NCBI RefSeq assembly: GCF_964340395.1
Contig: NC_135556.1
Location: 8,199,501-8,263,500, forward strand
Direction: 5' to 3'
DNA: 64,000 bases
Source: Glandiceps talaboti
Taxonomy: Eukaryota; Hemichordata; Enteropneusta; Spengelidae
In this document: one piece after another, positions 23,921 through 35,233 of the stretch
Numbering within the stretch: the stretch's first letter is position 1
How the letters are laid out: each line of letters opens with the position of its first letter
Translations under genes and position numbers: made by a program
Notes under the pieces: generated by a model
Database searches by the model: none
The model's input: the letters and a program-made list of their open reading frames with translations, nothing else
What the model was told of the DNA's origin: nothing

Positions 23921-24195
23921 GAGCGCCCTCAATTGCCATACAAGAAGTTCTTGTGTTTTCACGATTGAATTTGTGACTGCTTTGGTCGTAATACATTTTC
24001 ATTATGTATTGCAATTTTTGTAGCATAGATACGTTTATTACATTATCGTTCATACCTATCATGTTCAATATTGATATATCGTACATTTTGACTTGCCTTG
24101 TTTGGTTTATTTTTCGTAAACACTATGAACAGGCCCCGTCATAAAGCCAGCAATGTGAAAACACAAGAACTTCTTGATGTGCCACTGAGGGCGCC
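23921..24195. mobile_element. Small MITE with ~40-bp terminal inverted repeats
   Basis: The left end GAGCGCCCTCA matches the inverted right end TGAGGGCGCC. An inner 22-bp perfect match is built on the palindrome CAAGAAGTTCTTG followed by TGTTTTCAC. The length is 275 bp, non-autonomous. It ends about 225 bp before the Kelch-gene ATG and so lies in its likely promoter region. Confidence 0.75.
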
Positions 24196-24419
24196 ATTAA
24201 GCAAAATGGCTACCTGTCCGAAATACTAGAAGAAATTATGCGTTTATATTAGGAAGAAACCAGTTTAATTGGTCACAGTGTGAAAGGCTTTCCTCGTCAC
24301 AATAAGTATCGAAATCGTTATGAAGATTGTAGATGCCGTTTTGATCTATTGAAATTGAAATTATAGAGTCCATGGCGTCAAATGTTACGTGTTACGACTA
24401 CTGGTGTCAGATATAAACA

Positions 24420-26186
24420 ATGGAAGGGATGGAGCAAACGAAAGCTTTAGACGACACCCACTCACGTCAGCTGCTTGGCGGACTGAGATCATTTTACGAA
24501 GATGGAATTTTAACAGACGTTCAAATCGTCGTAGAAAATCAAATATTTGCCTGCCACAGAAACGTGTTGGCTGCGTGCAGTCCGTACTTCAAAGCAATGT
24601 TTACAGGTAGTCTATGCGAAACACTAATGAACAAGATCGAATTGCAAGGTGTCGACGCATTGTCCATGAAACAGGTTTTGGCGTACATGTATTCGGCAGA
24701 CATCTCCATGGACGAAGAATCGGTAGAGGGACTCTTGCAAGCCGCGCACATGTTTCAGATGCAGGTGATTGAAGACCGTTGTGCAAGCTACCTCGAAAGA
24801 CATTTACATGTTTCGAACTGTATTGGAGTGTACAATATAGCAACGTTGATAAGTCACACACAACTCAAGGCAGCAGCGTGGGATTTTATAAATCTGAATT
24901 TCAAAGATCTAATCCACGAGGAGGAATTCCTACAAGTTACATCCGAACTAATGTCTGAGGTATTGATAAGTAGTAACCTTAATATCCCAAGTGAAGAGAT
25001 GCTATACGAAGCTCTGTTGACTTGGTACGAGCACGACCCAGAAACAAGGAAACATGATCTGTGGAAGTTTTTTCTGAAGCTGAGACTTGGTTTTATGAAG
25101 CTTACATATATATGTCAGGAAGTGAGAGCCAATGCTATCATATGTGAATCTGATGAATGTATGAAGTATATCGATGAAACTATCCTCGGACAATCAGATG
25201 CTAAGATGACCAACAGTGAGAAAACTGACACATTAAGACTTGGGAACGAAAAACGTTTGGGTATGGTATCCAGGCAAGTACTTATCATGGCAGGCAGACC
25301 GAATAACGGTTCTAACTTCGAAAGAAAACTTTTGTGTCTTGATCCCGATACATCAGAACAGACTACGATACCATACCCACCAAAGTTAACAAACTTTGGA
25401 GCAAGTTTTGTGGTGACAGAAAATAATGAAGTCTACGCTGCAGCTATTCACCATCAAGACCGTACATTTTACCAATACAATCCAATCAGAAAAACCTGGA
25501 TTGAGCGATCACCAATGTTGTCTGGACGAACAAAGTATGGCTTTGTCTATGCTAACTGTTGCGTGTATGCCATCGGTGGTGAAAATGCATGGGAGATTCT
25601 AGATACAGTTGAAAAATATGACCCATTGTTAGACGAGTGGAGCTATGTAGCGTCAATGCCAAGAGAAGTTATGGATCTCAGTGCCGTCAGCCACAAACAT
25701 TGCATTTACATCTTTTCAGGTAGTCGCACTATGTGCTACGACATAGACCGAAACTCTTGGGTGATTGATCTCCCGCCAATGCAGAGCCCTCGATTCTCAT
25801 GTGGGGTAGCACTTCATCAGAACGAAATATGGGTGATTGGCGGAGAAAACGATGATGCGTTGAGTGTCCATGACGTCGAGGTGTTTGACCCCGAACTGAA
25901 ACAGTGGTGGTTTTCAGAGGATCTCTTCTCACCGTTGAAACAGAACTACCCTATAAGCTTTCGTGGTCAGCTCTATGTATGTGTTCTGTCACCTGGTTTC
26001 CGTGATGACAGCGGTGAACCCATCCTGGACGGCAGCAAGGATTGGACAGTTCTCAAAGTAAGGCGTCACATGGATCAGGATGATATCCTGGAATGGGATT
26101 GGGAGACAGTGGATAGTGGAATTATGAATATCACATACCATCTACAAACAGAAAGCTGCTTTGTGGCCGAGGTATTCTTTGAGTAA
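24420..26186 (+). CDS. Intronless BTB-BACK-Kelch protein
   Basis: 588 aa in one exon. The BTB domain is at about residues 22-128 (GILTDVQIVVENQIFACHRN, then AACSPYFKAMFTGSLCE), the BACK domain at about 134-235, and Kelch repeats at about 285-565 with glycine pairs in AIGGENAWE and VIGGENDDA and spaced W/Y residues. Proteins with this layout are usually substrate adaptors for Cullin-3 ubiquitin ligases: BTB and BACK bind CUL3 and the Kelch propeller binds the substrate. I do not recognise a specific orthologue and give no symbol. The ATG at 24420 is the first in frame and precedes the BTB domain by the usual ~20 residues. The absence of introns, beside intron-rich neighbours, suggests an old retrocopy or an expanded intronless family. 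The last codons are duplicated downstream in the 3' UTR. Confidence 0.93.
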   Translation: MEGMEQTKALDDTHSRQLLGGLRSFYEDGILTDVQIVVENQIFACHRNVLAACSPYFKAMFTGSLCETLMNKIELQGVDALSMKQVLAYMYSADISMDEESVEGLLQAAHMFQMQVIEDRCASYLERHLHVSNCIGVYNIATLISHTQLKAAAWDFINLNFKDLIHEEEFLQVTSELMSEVLISSNLNIPSEEMLYEALLTWYEHDPETRKHDLWKFFLKLRLGFMKLTYICQEVRANAIICESDECMKYIDETILGQSDAKMTNSEKTDTLRLGNEKRLGMVSRQVLIMAGRPNNGSNFERKLLCLDPDTSEQTTIPYPPKLTNFGASFVVTENNEVYAAAIHHQDRTFYQYNPIRKTWIERSPMLSGRTKYGFVYANCCVYAIGGENAWEILDTVEKYDPLLDEWSYVASMPREVMDLSAVSHKHCIYIFSGSRTMCYDIDRNSWVIDLPPMQSPRFSCGVALHQNEIWVIGGENDDALSVHDVEVFDPELKQWWFSEDLFSPLKQNYPISFRGQLYVCVLSPGFRDDSGEPILDGSKDWTVLKVRRHMDQDDILEWDWETVDSGIMNITYHLQTESCFVAEVFFE

Positions 26187-26585
26187 AATGTTCCAGACTG
26201 TACATTGACTGTACAAATATATTAGTCATGCAATTTACAAGACCAAAGTCTACTGAAAGCTTCTTTGTGTCTGAGGTATTCAGTGAGCAGTACAACATGA
26301 TTCCAGACTTACATTGACTGTACAAATGTATACAAGTCAGGCAATTTACAAGACCAAAGTCTTCAAACTGATCAAAAGCTGCTTTGTGGCTGAGGAGAAG
26401 TAAACGTTCTAGACTGTACATTGACTGTACATACATGTATACAAATGTATATTTGTCATGCAATTTACAAGACCAAAGTCTTCAAACTGATCAAAAGCTG
26501 CTTTGTGGCTGAGGTATTCTTTGAGGAGTACATTGTACATTGATAGGTACAAGTCACGAGACATACAAAGACCAGATTCTAAAAC
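26150..26585. repeat. ~120-bp tandem repeat that includes the Kelch stop-codon region
   Basis: Four units begin at about 26150, 26255, 26376 and 26495. Each opens with GAAAGCTGCTTTGTGGC.GAGG, which in unit 1 encodes the last residues ESCFVAEVFFE of the Kelch protein, followed by TGTACATTGACTGTACA and CAATTTACAAGACCAAAGTC. Units 2-4 lie entirely in the 3' UTR. Confidence 0.85.
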
Positions 26586-26738
26586 ACAACACTGGTAGTC
26601 ATGAATACTGTTCCACATTATGGATGCAGACATAATTTCCCTTTCAGAGTTGTGCATTTTACAAAACTGATCATCTCCATCAACTTATTAAGTTTCCATT
26701 CACAAAACACAAAGAATGTACTTACGAGTATGAGTGAG

Positions 26739-26744
26739 AATAAA
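26739..26744 (+). terminator. Candidate poly(A) signal for the Kelch gene
   Basis: An AATAAA hexamer about 550 bp after the stop codon and beyond the tandem repeat. It is the first good hexamer downstream. Confidence 0.35.
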
Positions 26745-27170
26745 ACTGGACAGCTCAGTTCAGTAATTTTGCCTGCACAGCGTTTCTCATTTTTAGGAAA
26801 CCTGAAGAATTCATTTCAAGATTCTGTACACTTTTAACATCAACTTCTGAAAGATGGATTGCAAATGAAGAAAAGCTAGAGCATATTTGTACTTGGCTTG
26901 CAAAGAGTGAATTTTGAATGTTTTGTGAGAAAACCTAGATGACAAAAGACTAAACTGTCATGTAGATATAAGCTCAAATAATAGTATTACTGCAGAATTT
27001 TAATACACTTTTACATATTATACTCCACATGTACTCGTGAAAGTTGGGATAGGCAATTTCTCTTCATTTAAAGTATCATTATAATATTGTCATTTAATAG
27101 AAAAAATTATTCAAGGTTATGGATGAACACATTTCAAACATGGCAAAACCTTCAAAGCTTAATGCAATGG

Positions 27171-27719
27171 GTGGCAAGGACTGAGCTAGAACCATGTTTT
27201 GTCTATAGTGGGGACAGCATACTGTCAGAAACCAGCCAGGCATGGCAGCCTGGGTGGCAAGGACAGTGCTAGCATCATGTTTTGTCTATAGCTGGGACAG
27301 CAGACTGTCAGAAACCAGCTATGCATGGTAGCCTGGGTGGCATGGACAGTGCTAGCACCATGTTTTGTCTATAGCTGGGACAGCAGACTGTCAGAAACCA
27401 GCTATGCATGGTAGCCTGGATGGCAAGGACAGTGCTAGCACCATGTTTTGTCTATAGCTGGGACAGCAGACTGTCAGAAACCAGCTATGCATGGTAGCCT
27501 GGGTGGCATGGACAGTGCTAGCACCATGTTTTGTCTATAGCTGGGACAGCAGACTGTCAGAAACCAGCTATGCATGGTAGCCTGGGTGGCATGGACAGTG
27601 CTAGCACCATGTTTTGTCTATAGCTGGGACAGCAGACTGTCAGAAACCAGCTATGCATGGCAGCCTGGATGGCAAGGACAGTGCTACTGTTAGTACCATG
27701 TTTTGTCTATAGTGGGGGA
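27171..27719. repeat. 83-bp minisatellite, about 6.6 copies
   Basis: Units start at 27171, 27254, 27337, 27420, 27503, 27586 and 27669 (partial). Each contains GACAGTGCTAGCACCATG, TTTTGTCTATAGCTGGGACA and GACTGTCAGAAACCAGC. The middle units are nearly identical, pointing to recent homogenisation; the first and last are more diverged. Confidence 0.95.
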
Positions 27720-28105
27720 GAACACTGAATATAACAATAGCTGAATACTAGTTATGCATGGAACGTACTAGATATTGACACAATACAATAATGTATTTAT
27801 ATTATTCATTTATTTATAAAGCTGATCAGAAGATATACTCCTTCAAATAAGACAATAACATGTCTGTATGTGTTTGACTAGATGTGACTTATATGCCACT
27901 ATGTGTCACTTGGTGAAGAAAACATTCTAACACTGATTTATTGTATTTCCTATCAAGTGACATGATACTCTAAATTTATAACTCTAAACTCATCACATAG
28001 AATTACTAGCAATACCACAATGACCAAATCAGAATATACAAAGTGAAAAAGGTAATCCCAGTACAAATAGTTCTTCAATGTATGTAATACATTTTTTAAA
28101 ATCCT

Positions 28106-28310
28106 TTATATGTATGTACGTATGTATGTACATGTATGTATGTATGTATGTATGTAAGTATGTATGTATGTATGTATGTATGTACTACTACGTCTGTCTG
28201 TATGTATTATGTATTATGTATGTATGTATGTATGTATGTATGCATGTATGTGTACATCTACACGCATGCACACATGCATGTCTGTGTGTGTGTGTGTGTG
28301 TGTGTGTACT
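28106..28310. repeat. (ATGT)n and (GT)n microsatellites
   Basis: An interrupted ATGT run followed by a short GT run near 28285-28308. The flanking stretches 27720-28105 and 28311-29369 hold no supported gene. Confidence 0.9.
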
Positions 28311-29369
28311 GGAATATATATGTGCAGTGTGCTTCTTTGTAAAAAATTATTTTTATTTCTGATTTGACAGTAAATGGCTTTTTTTTCAGCTGTGATCACA
28401 GATGAGAAATATTTCTAGTATATATACCATAATATATATACAACAGTTGTCATTATGAGTCAGTAAATAAATTACATTTCTTATTTTCTGCTTCTATGCA
28501 TTCCCTTTGTACACATATATATGTAACAAAGTGAATTAAAAACTCTTTCCATTGTAACAAATAGTATAATTGTCACCACAAACATAACACAATACTGTTG
28601 CCACAAAATAAAAAAATTACATGTACTAAAAAATAATGCCATTCAATATCTTTCAGCTGTCTTACTTTTAAAGGATGGAAGAAATTGCACCTATAATGTA
28701 TCCCCTAAATCACATAAAGTACACAATATAACAAGTACCAAGGCATAATACATGTATTCTATGATTTGACCCCCTAGCACAAGATATAGTATTGCTTTGG
28801 TTGTATAATGTGTGTGTGGTTTGACCTTTAACCCTAACTAAGTTCTACTGTGAAGCTTAGGCTAAACAAGCGACCTATCGGTCAGAATAGCTCCGCTGGT
28901 TTTTTTTTAATTTAATTTTTTATTTTGGTGACATGTAGAAGTGGTTCAGGTCTTCAGCTCTTCGAGTCACTATGCAGTTTTGTTTTAGCGATGCAATAAA
29001 GTGGTTAGTGGTTTCATATGATGTCTCACTATAAAACACATTTTACACAGAAGTTGGTAATGTATTGTACTTTTATACCATAGTCACCATTTTATAACAA
29101 AAATCTACTGTTATGAAAAATTGCACAAAATCTCAGAAAAAAATGACTGGGAAATGCACACAAGAAAAAGAAAAAAAGAGGATTTTGAGGTTGGCTATAA
29201 GTAATTCCAGTGTCTTACAGCTGTAACCCTGGAAAATTTTAATGAAGAATGAAATAAACTAGGGATCTAAAATAATTTTGAGGCAATTTGAATTTGAATT
29301 TTCTAACAAATTTACAAAGTCAACAACATTCAACTTGTTCTAGTTGTGGTAGATATATATAGGGAAGAA

Positions 29370-29907
29370 ATGTATTAATCGCCATCTTAGTTTCCGTACG
29401 GCGACAATCTCAAGTACCCGGAAGAGAGTCATTCTCAGCCATACGTTACAGTGGTAACACTCGTTCATGTTCGGTTACCTTTCACAAAGAAAACACAACG
29501 AAATGGTTGAAATGATCTTTTTTTAATTTCTTTTCATCACAACAACAAAATCTGCGTGATCAAAAGTGTTGTAAACTAAACCAGAAAGAATTATCGGACT
29601 GGCTAAACTTCCCGATGAACTGGAAGGTCCTACTACTTCCAAGTAAGCCTCGATAGTACTATAGTACGTGAGAAAATCGTCTCAAACTAGCGATACAACT
29701 TTCAAAATATAACTTGACATGTCTTCATTTGTTAGAGTTATACAATTCAAGACGGGTTTTCACTCGAAAACAACAATTCTGTGAATAATGACACTCTGAA
29801 CGCAGCGATTTCTCGGACGATGTTACCACTGTAACGTATGGCTGACAACGACTTGCTTCCGGGTTAGTCCCTCGTGCATACGGGTGGATTGTCGGCGATT
29901 AATACAT
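29370..29907. mobile_element. MITE with ~90-bp terminal inverted repeats, ends at TTAA
   Basis: The left end ATGTATTAATCGCC is the exact reverse complement of the right end GGCGATTAATACAT. Further in, CAGCCATACGTTACAGTGG is matched perfectly by its reverse complement near 29825-29850. The length is 538 bp without a transposase. Both ends contain TTAA next to TCGCC/GGCGA, which would fit a piggyBac-like TTAA target site; that assignment is an inference. Confidence 0.8.
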
Positions 29908-30120
29908 ACATGTACATCGTCTGATATTTTAATTCACAGTGTTTTTTGTGACCGGCGCCTGTCAGCAGACTCTGCCATTTTTTTCATCATTCCATTGTAT
30001 TTAAACCTTGTACTTGACATTTCGCAATATTTATAATTCTCAACAAAATACCTCAACATGCCTCACTTCGCTCGTACCATGGATGTATTAGTGATACATC
30101 CATGCTCGTACTCAAAGCAG

Positions 30121-30125
30121 CCCCG
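30121..30125. other. Target-site duplication, left copy (CCCCG)
   Basis: CCCCG directly precedes the left LTR and is repeated at 35387-35391 directly after the right LTR. This is the 5-bp duplication expected of an LTR-element integrase. Confidence 0.9.
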
Positions 30126-30278
30126 TGTTATGTCCTTGACGGTCACTAGTCATCATTATCTTGTGCTCGTAATGAAATCACACACAGGCATGTATCCGCC
30201 ATTACAGAAAACTACTTTATTCAGTCACATGACTATCACATGATCAATGTAAGCAATACATACTTGCAATACATAACA
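30126..30278 (-). repeat. LTR (3' LTR of the element)
   Basis: 153 bp with TGTTATG...CATAACA ends. On the minus strand it carries AATAAA (30216-30221), a likely poly(A) signal. It appears identical to the other LTR. Confidence 0.95.
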
Positions 30279-30678
30279 CCCTCTTTGTTTTAACAAATAA
30301 TTACACATTATTTATGAGTGCCTATGTGGTGACCTAAGGCTGTCCCAAGTGCATGGTAGTAATTATATTAGTCAGTGAATTGACATGTTGAACACTGTAC
30401 CTGTAAATAACCTTTTTTTTTCTTTTTTCTTTTTTAAATACAACATCTGAACTAGAGTAACCTATATCTACTAGGTGTAACAAATCAACAAATCAAATAT
30501 CAAATCATCACTCAACAAATCAAATACAGACGAGTTCTGGCAGTTTGATTGTCTGTTGATACTAAATGTACATACTACTATCTAAGATTATTGAACTAGT
30601 TTGATTGTCAATATAGAACAAATATGAAACTCAAGTGTCTTTCGTAGTCATTCTCAGTAAGATAAACAATTCTATAGC

Positions 30679-33600
30679 TTATTTGACAAAATCATTCAAA
30701 CCTGGAGGAGGTTTAGACACTCTGCCTGACCTTGTGAGAACAGGTGTTTTACCTGCAGGTGCAAACTGAAGTGGAGGAGTCAGTGATTGCGGAGTAGCTG
30801 GGGTAGGAGAAGGGGTTGTTTGACATATCTGATTAGACCTGATGCTGTTATTGGCTTGACTGGACTTATGCTTTGGCATTATCGAGGTTTCAGGCCAATC
30901 AATAGGGTCTTCTTCCTTAAGGTAGATTCCAGTTTCATTGGTTCTCAGGAGGTCTCTCCTATTTCTTCTTGTTTCTCTTCCACTTGGAAGCCTTATTTTG
31001 TAAGAACGTCTTTGCATGTGGGTCTGATCTGGAAGTAGTTGAGCTGGTTTCCACTTGTTTTTGACTCTTACTCTCACTGTATCACTTGTGTCAAGTTTGG
31101 GTAGCAGCTTTGTATGCTGGTTGTAGTACTTCTTTGCTCTACTGTGTCTATCTTGGTACAGTCTCGTTGTTACATTTTCTGGGGTTTTTACTTCTGGTTT
31201 CAGTTTCGATCTAGCTGTGGGAATCCTTGTCGCTGTGCGTCTTGCAAATAATCTCTGTGCGGGAGATCCTGTCTCATCATCTCTGGGTGTGTTTCTGATA
31301 TTAAGTAGGGCCAAGTAAGGGTCTTTACCAGACGCGTGGCACTTTATCAGCATTTTCTTAGCTATACCAACAGCTTTTTCTACCAATCCATTGGCTTGGG
31401 AGTGCTTTGGCGAAATCGGATCATGCTTAAACCCATACTTGTCAGCAAAGTGTGAATATTCTGCACTAGAGAATGGTGGTCCATTGTCGCTAGTCACAAT
31501 ATCCGGTATTCCATGTGTGGCAAACCATTTCTTGGTTTGCTTGATGACTGGTGTTGAGTCTGTGGTGGTCATCTGTTCAATCTCAAAGTACTCTGAGTAG
31601 TAGTCAACGCATATTAACCATTTCCGGTCTAAGCAGTCAAACAGGTCTGTTGCTAGGTGTTCCCATGGACGGGTTGGCACAGGCATTGGTAGTAATGGTT
31701 CCTTTTGTTGCCTTGCTCTGTTTTCTTGACATTCACCACATCTTGATACTACATCTTCAACTTGTTTATTCATGCCTGGCCAATAGACTAGGTCTCTGCC
31801 GAGTTGCTTCGTTTTCACCATTCCTTGATGTGATGCATGAAGCATATCCAGGGCATCTCTCCGTTGTTCCTTTGGTATAACGATTCTACCACCACGAAAT
31901 ATAATCCCTTCTATTTCACTCAATTCTTCACGGAAGTCATAGTACACCTTTATTTTTGGGTCTACATCGGACCTTCTTGAGGGCCACCCATGTGGTGAGT
32001 GGATCATGTCCTTCAGTGTTTGCATCTCTAGGTCTACAGCTGTAGCCTGTCTGATTTTCTTCAGTCGAGGGGAACTGGTTTGTAGGATGCTTGGAATCTC
32101 TTGTGTGGTCACTGTGAAAATGTGTGAATCTTCTCCTGTAAGACTTGGGCCTGTCTCCTTGACGAAGGCACGACTGAGGGCATCTGCCACAGGAATCTCT
32201 GTACCCTTCTTTGCAACTAGTTTAAAGTCGTATGCTTGTAGCCTCATTCTCATCTTTTGTAGACGTAGAGGAATTTGGTGGAGTGGTTTCTCGAAGATTC
32301 GCACTAATGGTAGGTGGTCTGTCTCGACTGTTACGTCACTCCTCCCATATATGTAGGTGTGAAACTTCTTAACTGCAAAGACTATTGCCAGCATCTCTTT
32401 TTCTATTTGCGCATATGCCTTTTCTGCTGTGGTGAGGGCTTTTGATCCATATGCCACTGGTCTGTTGTCTTGCAGTAGTACACAACCAAGTCCGGCTTGG
32501 CTTGCATCCCCTGATATGACAATGGGTTCTGTCAGGCTGTAATATTTCAACACAGGGGCAGTTGTCATCAGTTCTTTTATCTTCTCTAAGGCAGTTTCAT
32601 GTGTTTTCCCGAACTTCCATTCTTCACCATTTCTGTAGTCTTTTACTAGTTCACGGAGTGGTTCTGTCGTTGCTGATAGGTTCTTCAAATACTTTCCCAC
32701 ATATGTTACCATTCCCAAGAGTCTCTCTACATCTTCTGGTCCCTTTGGTGTTGGCATCTCTAATACAGCCTTTATCTTCTCTTCATCCATCTTCATTCCA
32801 TTGTCGGTAAACTTGTGTCCACTGTATCGTACCTCATTCTTGCAGAGTTGTAGTTTCCTGAGGGAAAAAGTCACGTGATTTTCACGTGCCCTCAGTAATG
32901 TCTTCTTCAGGGCTCGGTTGTGTTCTTCTATGGTGTCTCCTTCAATGAGGAAGTCGTCTACGATCATTTCAAGACCTTCAATCCCTGCGAAGATGTCTCC
33001 AAATATGCGAACAAACAATTCTGGAGCAGACGTAACACCCATTGGTAGTCTCTTATAACGGTACCTGCCAAAGGGAGTGTTGAAAACTGTGAGGTTCCTT
33101 GATGACTCTGCAAGCTGGAGCTGGAAGTAACCTTGATTGGCATCCAGTACAGTGAAGTATCTTGCCTTCCCACATCTCTGTGCAACTTCGTCTACTGTAT
33201 TTGTGGGGTGGTACTCTCTCTGTAATGCCTTGTTCAGATCCTTGGGGTCTATCGTTATCCTTACACTTCCATCCTTCTTAGGGACAATGTGCAAAGCACT
33301 GCACCATGGTGTTGGCTCACCTATGGGTACTTTCTCTATTATACCATTTGTCACAAGTTGGTCCAGTTTGGTCTTCACAGCTGCCTGTAAAGCAATGGGA
33401 ATGGGGCGAGGGGGCTGAGCAACTGGAGCTACCTCCGGATTTACCTTCAACTCCACCTCACCTGGCACCTTACCAATGCCAGTGAAGACATCAATATATT
33501 CTTTAATGATATCTACAGTGCTTTGATGCATGCATTTAGTAACAGATTCTGGTAGCACTGGGTTACGTTTCACCTCATAAACTCTTGTGACAAGATTCAT

Positions 33601-34941
33601 ATTTACACTATCTTGTAAAGACAATAAGTTTGGTGCTGTGGTCTGTATTACAATGCATCTCAGTGCATGTTTTACACCCTTATACTCTACCTCTATATTG
33701 GTTTCACCTAGTGGAGAAACCTTTTGCTTCCCTAGACCAAAGATTCCAGTGCTTGTTTGTTTCAGTGGTGGCTTGGGCCACAAGCTTTCATAAGTATTTC
33801 TAGAAATTATGTTAACCTCTGCCCCAGTATCTATCTTAAAACTGATCACCTTATTACCTGATTTCAGATTGACAGTCCAATTATGCATGTCTTTTTGATT
33901 GTGCGTATTTGCTGACCATACATAGCTTGTTTCAGTGTCATATGGATATTCATATTCCGCAACTTCATGTTCTACAACATTTACATTGTTCTTGGTTTTG
34001 CATCTTCTGGCAAAGTGGTTTCGCTTTCCACACTTTGCACAAGTCTTACCATAAGCAGGGCAGCATCTCGGTTCATGTTGTGTTCCACATCTGCTACAAG
34101 AGTCTGCAGCTGAGTTACGCTGGGTTCTTCCATGTGAATCAGAGCCTGACTCTACGGGTCCTCTGCCACGGCCTCTCATTTTACCACGATTGATGTTCCA
34201 GTTGCCACGGGCACGGCCACGATGTCGACCTCTGCTGGATCCACGGTGTGAATAGTTAACATCTGCACCCTGTTCACTGGAGTACAGTTTGAAACTTTCA
34301 CTTCTCAGTTCGAAGGACTGGCATTTTTCAATGGTCTTTTGTAATGTGAGATCTTCGTCCCACAGTTTCTTTCTTAGTTGTTCATCTCGAACACCATTTG
34401 ACAGCTGCACTGCAATCATGTTCTCCTCATTATCACCAAATTGACAAAGTTTAGCCAATTCTCGTAATTCTGTGACATATTCAGCAATTGTCTCTGTTGG
34501 ACCTTGTTTCCGTTGTTGGAATTTCGTGATATATCCCTTAACCAGCTTTTTTGGTTCAAAATACTCATCAAATTTTTTGATGATTTCATTGTATTTATCT
34601 CTATCAGTGACCGGATCAAATACAAAGTCTGTATTATACACTCTGATAAATTGTTTACCCATTTGGTAAAGGAGCATCGCTACTTTCTGTTTGTCATCAA
34701 GTCCTTGTTGACCACTGGCCAAGAAGTACATATCAAAGTCAGCCTTGTACTCTTTCCACGCTGTAATCAAGTGCGCCTTGTCTGCTGAGACATTGAATTT
34801 TGGTGGAAGGATACCTTGAATTATGCTCGTAGTACCAGTATTAGACATGTTGCTGGTGTGTGATGCGGTCGCCACTAAATTTGTCTCTTCTTCTGTCTCA
34901 CTGTCGGAGTTTGAAGAGCTAGAATGTTCAGTGTCACTCAT
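30679..34941 (-). CDS. Fused Gag-Pol polyprotein of the LTR retrotransposon
   Basis: A single open frame of 1,420 aa with no gag/pol frameshift or stop. In order: an acidic N-terminus and Gag (about 1-290, with an RG-rich basic stretch near 233-262); a zinc knuckle CAKCGKRNHFARRC (about 301-314); aspartic protease with DTGA (371-374); reverse transcriptase (about 510-690) with VDDF near 661 in place of the usual YVDD; RNase H (about 800-920, DASQAGLG); integrase with an H-H-C-C zinc finger ending CGEC (about 1068) and catalytic D, D, E near 1099, 1152 and 1188. The domain order RT-RNase H-integrase is that of Ty3/gypsy (Metaviridae). All catalytic motifs I looked for are present, so the element may be active. 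There is no envelope gene. Confidence 0.95.
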   Translation of the reverse strand: MSDTEHSSSSNSDSETEEETNLVATASHTSNMSNTGTTSIIQGILPPKFNVSADKAHLITAWKEYKADFDMYFLASGQQGLDDKQKVAMLLYQMGKQFIRVYNTDFVFDPVTDRDKYNEIIKKFDEYFEPKKLVKGYITKFQQRKQGPTETIAEYVTELRELAKLCQFGDNEENMIAVQLSNGVRDEQLRKKLWDEDLTLQKTIEKCQSFELRSESFKLYSSEQGADVNYSHRGSSRGRHRGRARGNWNINRGKMRGRGRGPVESGSDSHGRTQRNSAADSCSRCGTQHEPRCCPAYGKTCAKCGKRNHFARRCKTKNNVNVVEHEVAEYEYPYDTETSYVWSANTHNQKDMHNWTVNLKSGNKVISFKIDTGAEVNIISRNTYESLWPKPPLKQTSTGIFGLGKQKVSPLGETNIEVEYKGVKHALRCIVIQTTAPNLLSLQDSVNMNLVTRVYEVKRNPVLPESVTKCMHQSTVDIIKEYIDVFTGIGKVPGEVELKVNPEVAPVAQPPRPIPIALQAAVKTKLDQLVTNGIIEKVPIGEPTPWCSALHIVPKKDGSVRITIDPKDLNKALQREYHPTNTVDEVAQRCGKARYFTVLDANQGYFQLQLAESSRNLTVFNTPFGRYRYKRLPMGVTSAPELFVRIFGDIFAGIEGLEMIVDDFLIEGDTIEEHNRALKKTLLRARENHVTFSLRKLQLCKNEVRYSGHKFTDNGMKMDEEKIKAVLEMPTPKGPEDVERLLGMVTYVGKYLKNLSATTEPLRELVKDYRNGEEWKFGKTHETALEKIKELMTTAPVLKYYSLTEPIVISGDASQAGLGCVLLQDNRPVAYGSKALTTAEKAYAQIEKEMLAIVFAVKKFHTYIYGRSDVTVETDHLPLVRIFEKPLHQIPLRLQKMRMRLQAYDFKLVAKKGTEIPVADALSRAFVKETGPSLTGEDSHIFTVTTQEIPSILQTSSPRLKKIRQATAVDLEMQTLKDMIHSPHGWPSRRSDVDPKIKVYYDFREELSEIEGIIFRGGRIVIPKEQRRDALDMLHASHQGMVKTKQLGRDLVYWPGMNKQVEDVVSRCGECQENRARQQKEPLLPMPVPTRPWEHLATDLFDCLDRKWLICVDYYSEYFEIEQMTTTDSTPVIKQTKKWFATHGIPDIVTSDNGPPFSSAEYSHFADKYGFKHDPISPKHSQANGLVEKAVGIAKKMLIKCHASGKDPYLALLNIRNTPRDDETGSPAQRLFARRTATRIPTARSKLKPEVKTPENVTTRLYQDRHSRAKKYYNQHTKLLPKLDTSDTVRVRVKNKWKPAQLLPDQTHMQRRSYKIRLPSGRETRRNRRDLLRTNETGIYLKEEDPIDWPETSIMPKHKSSQANNSIRSNQICQTTPSPTPATPQSLTPPLQFAPAGKTPVLTRSGRVSKPPPGLNDFVK

Positions 34942-35233
34942 TCAATAATCGTAAGTACCAAACAGCACACTGATATGCAAGATTTGCAATAGTTCAACAG
35001 GATTCGGCCGGTAACTGTCGGCCTTGTGAGTTCGTTTCTTGGCGTAGTGATATACAACGCTGTACACGTTTTACTTACACATACGTACATGTACTACATA
35101 CACATCACCTTCGCCGATCGAGTCGACTGGTTCCGTTGCTGTTTCTTCCTAAGGCACGGAGTTATCGTCGTCGTAATGACATCAAGTGTCTTCTCCAATC
35201 ATTGATCTCTGACTACGCCGAATTCTGACACCA

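Noticed and set aside
23936-23948. CAAGAAGTTCTTG as a heat-shock element.
   Set aside because: GAA and TTC are separated by one base, not the two required, and the motif is part of a MITE terminal repeat.
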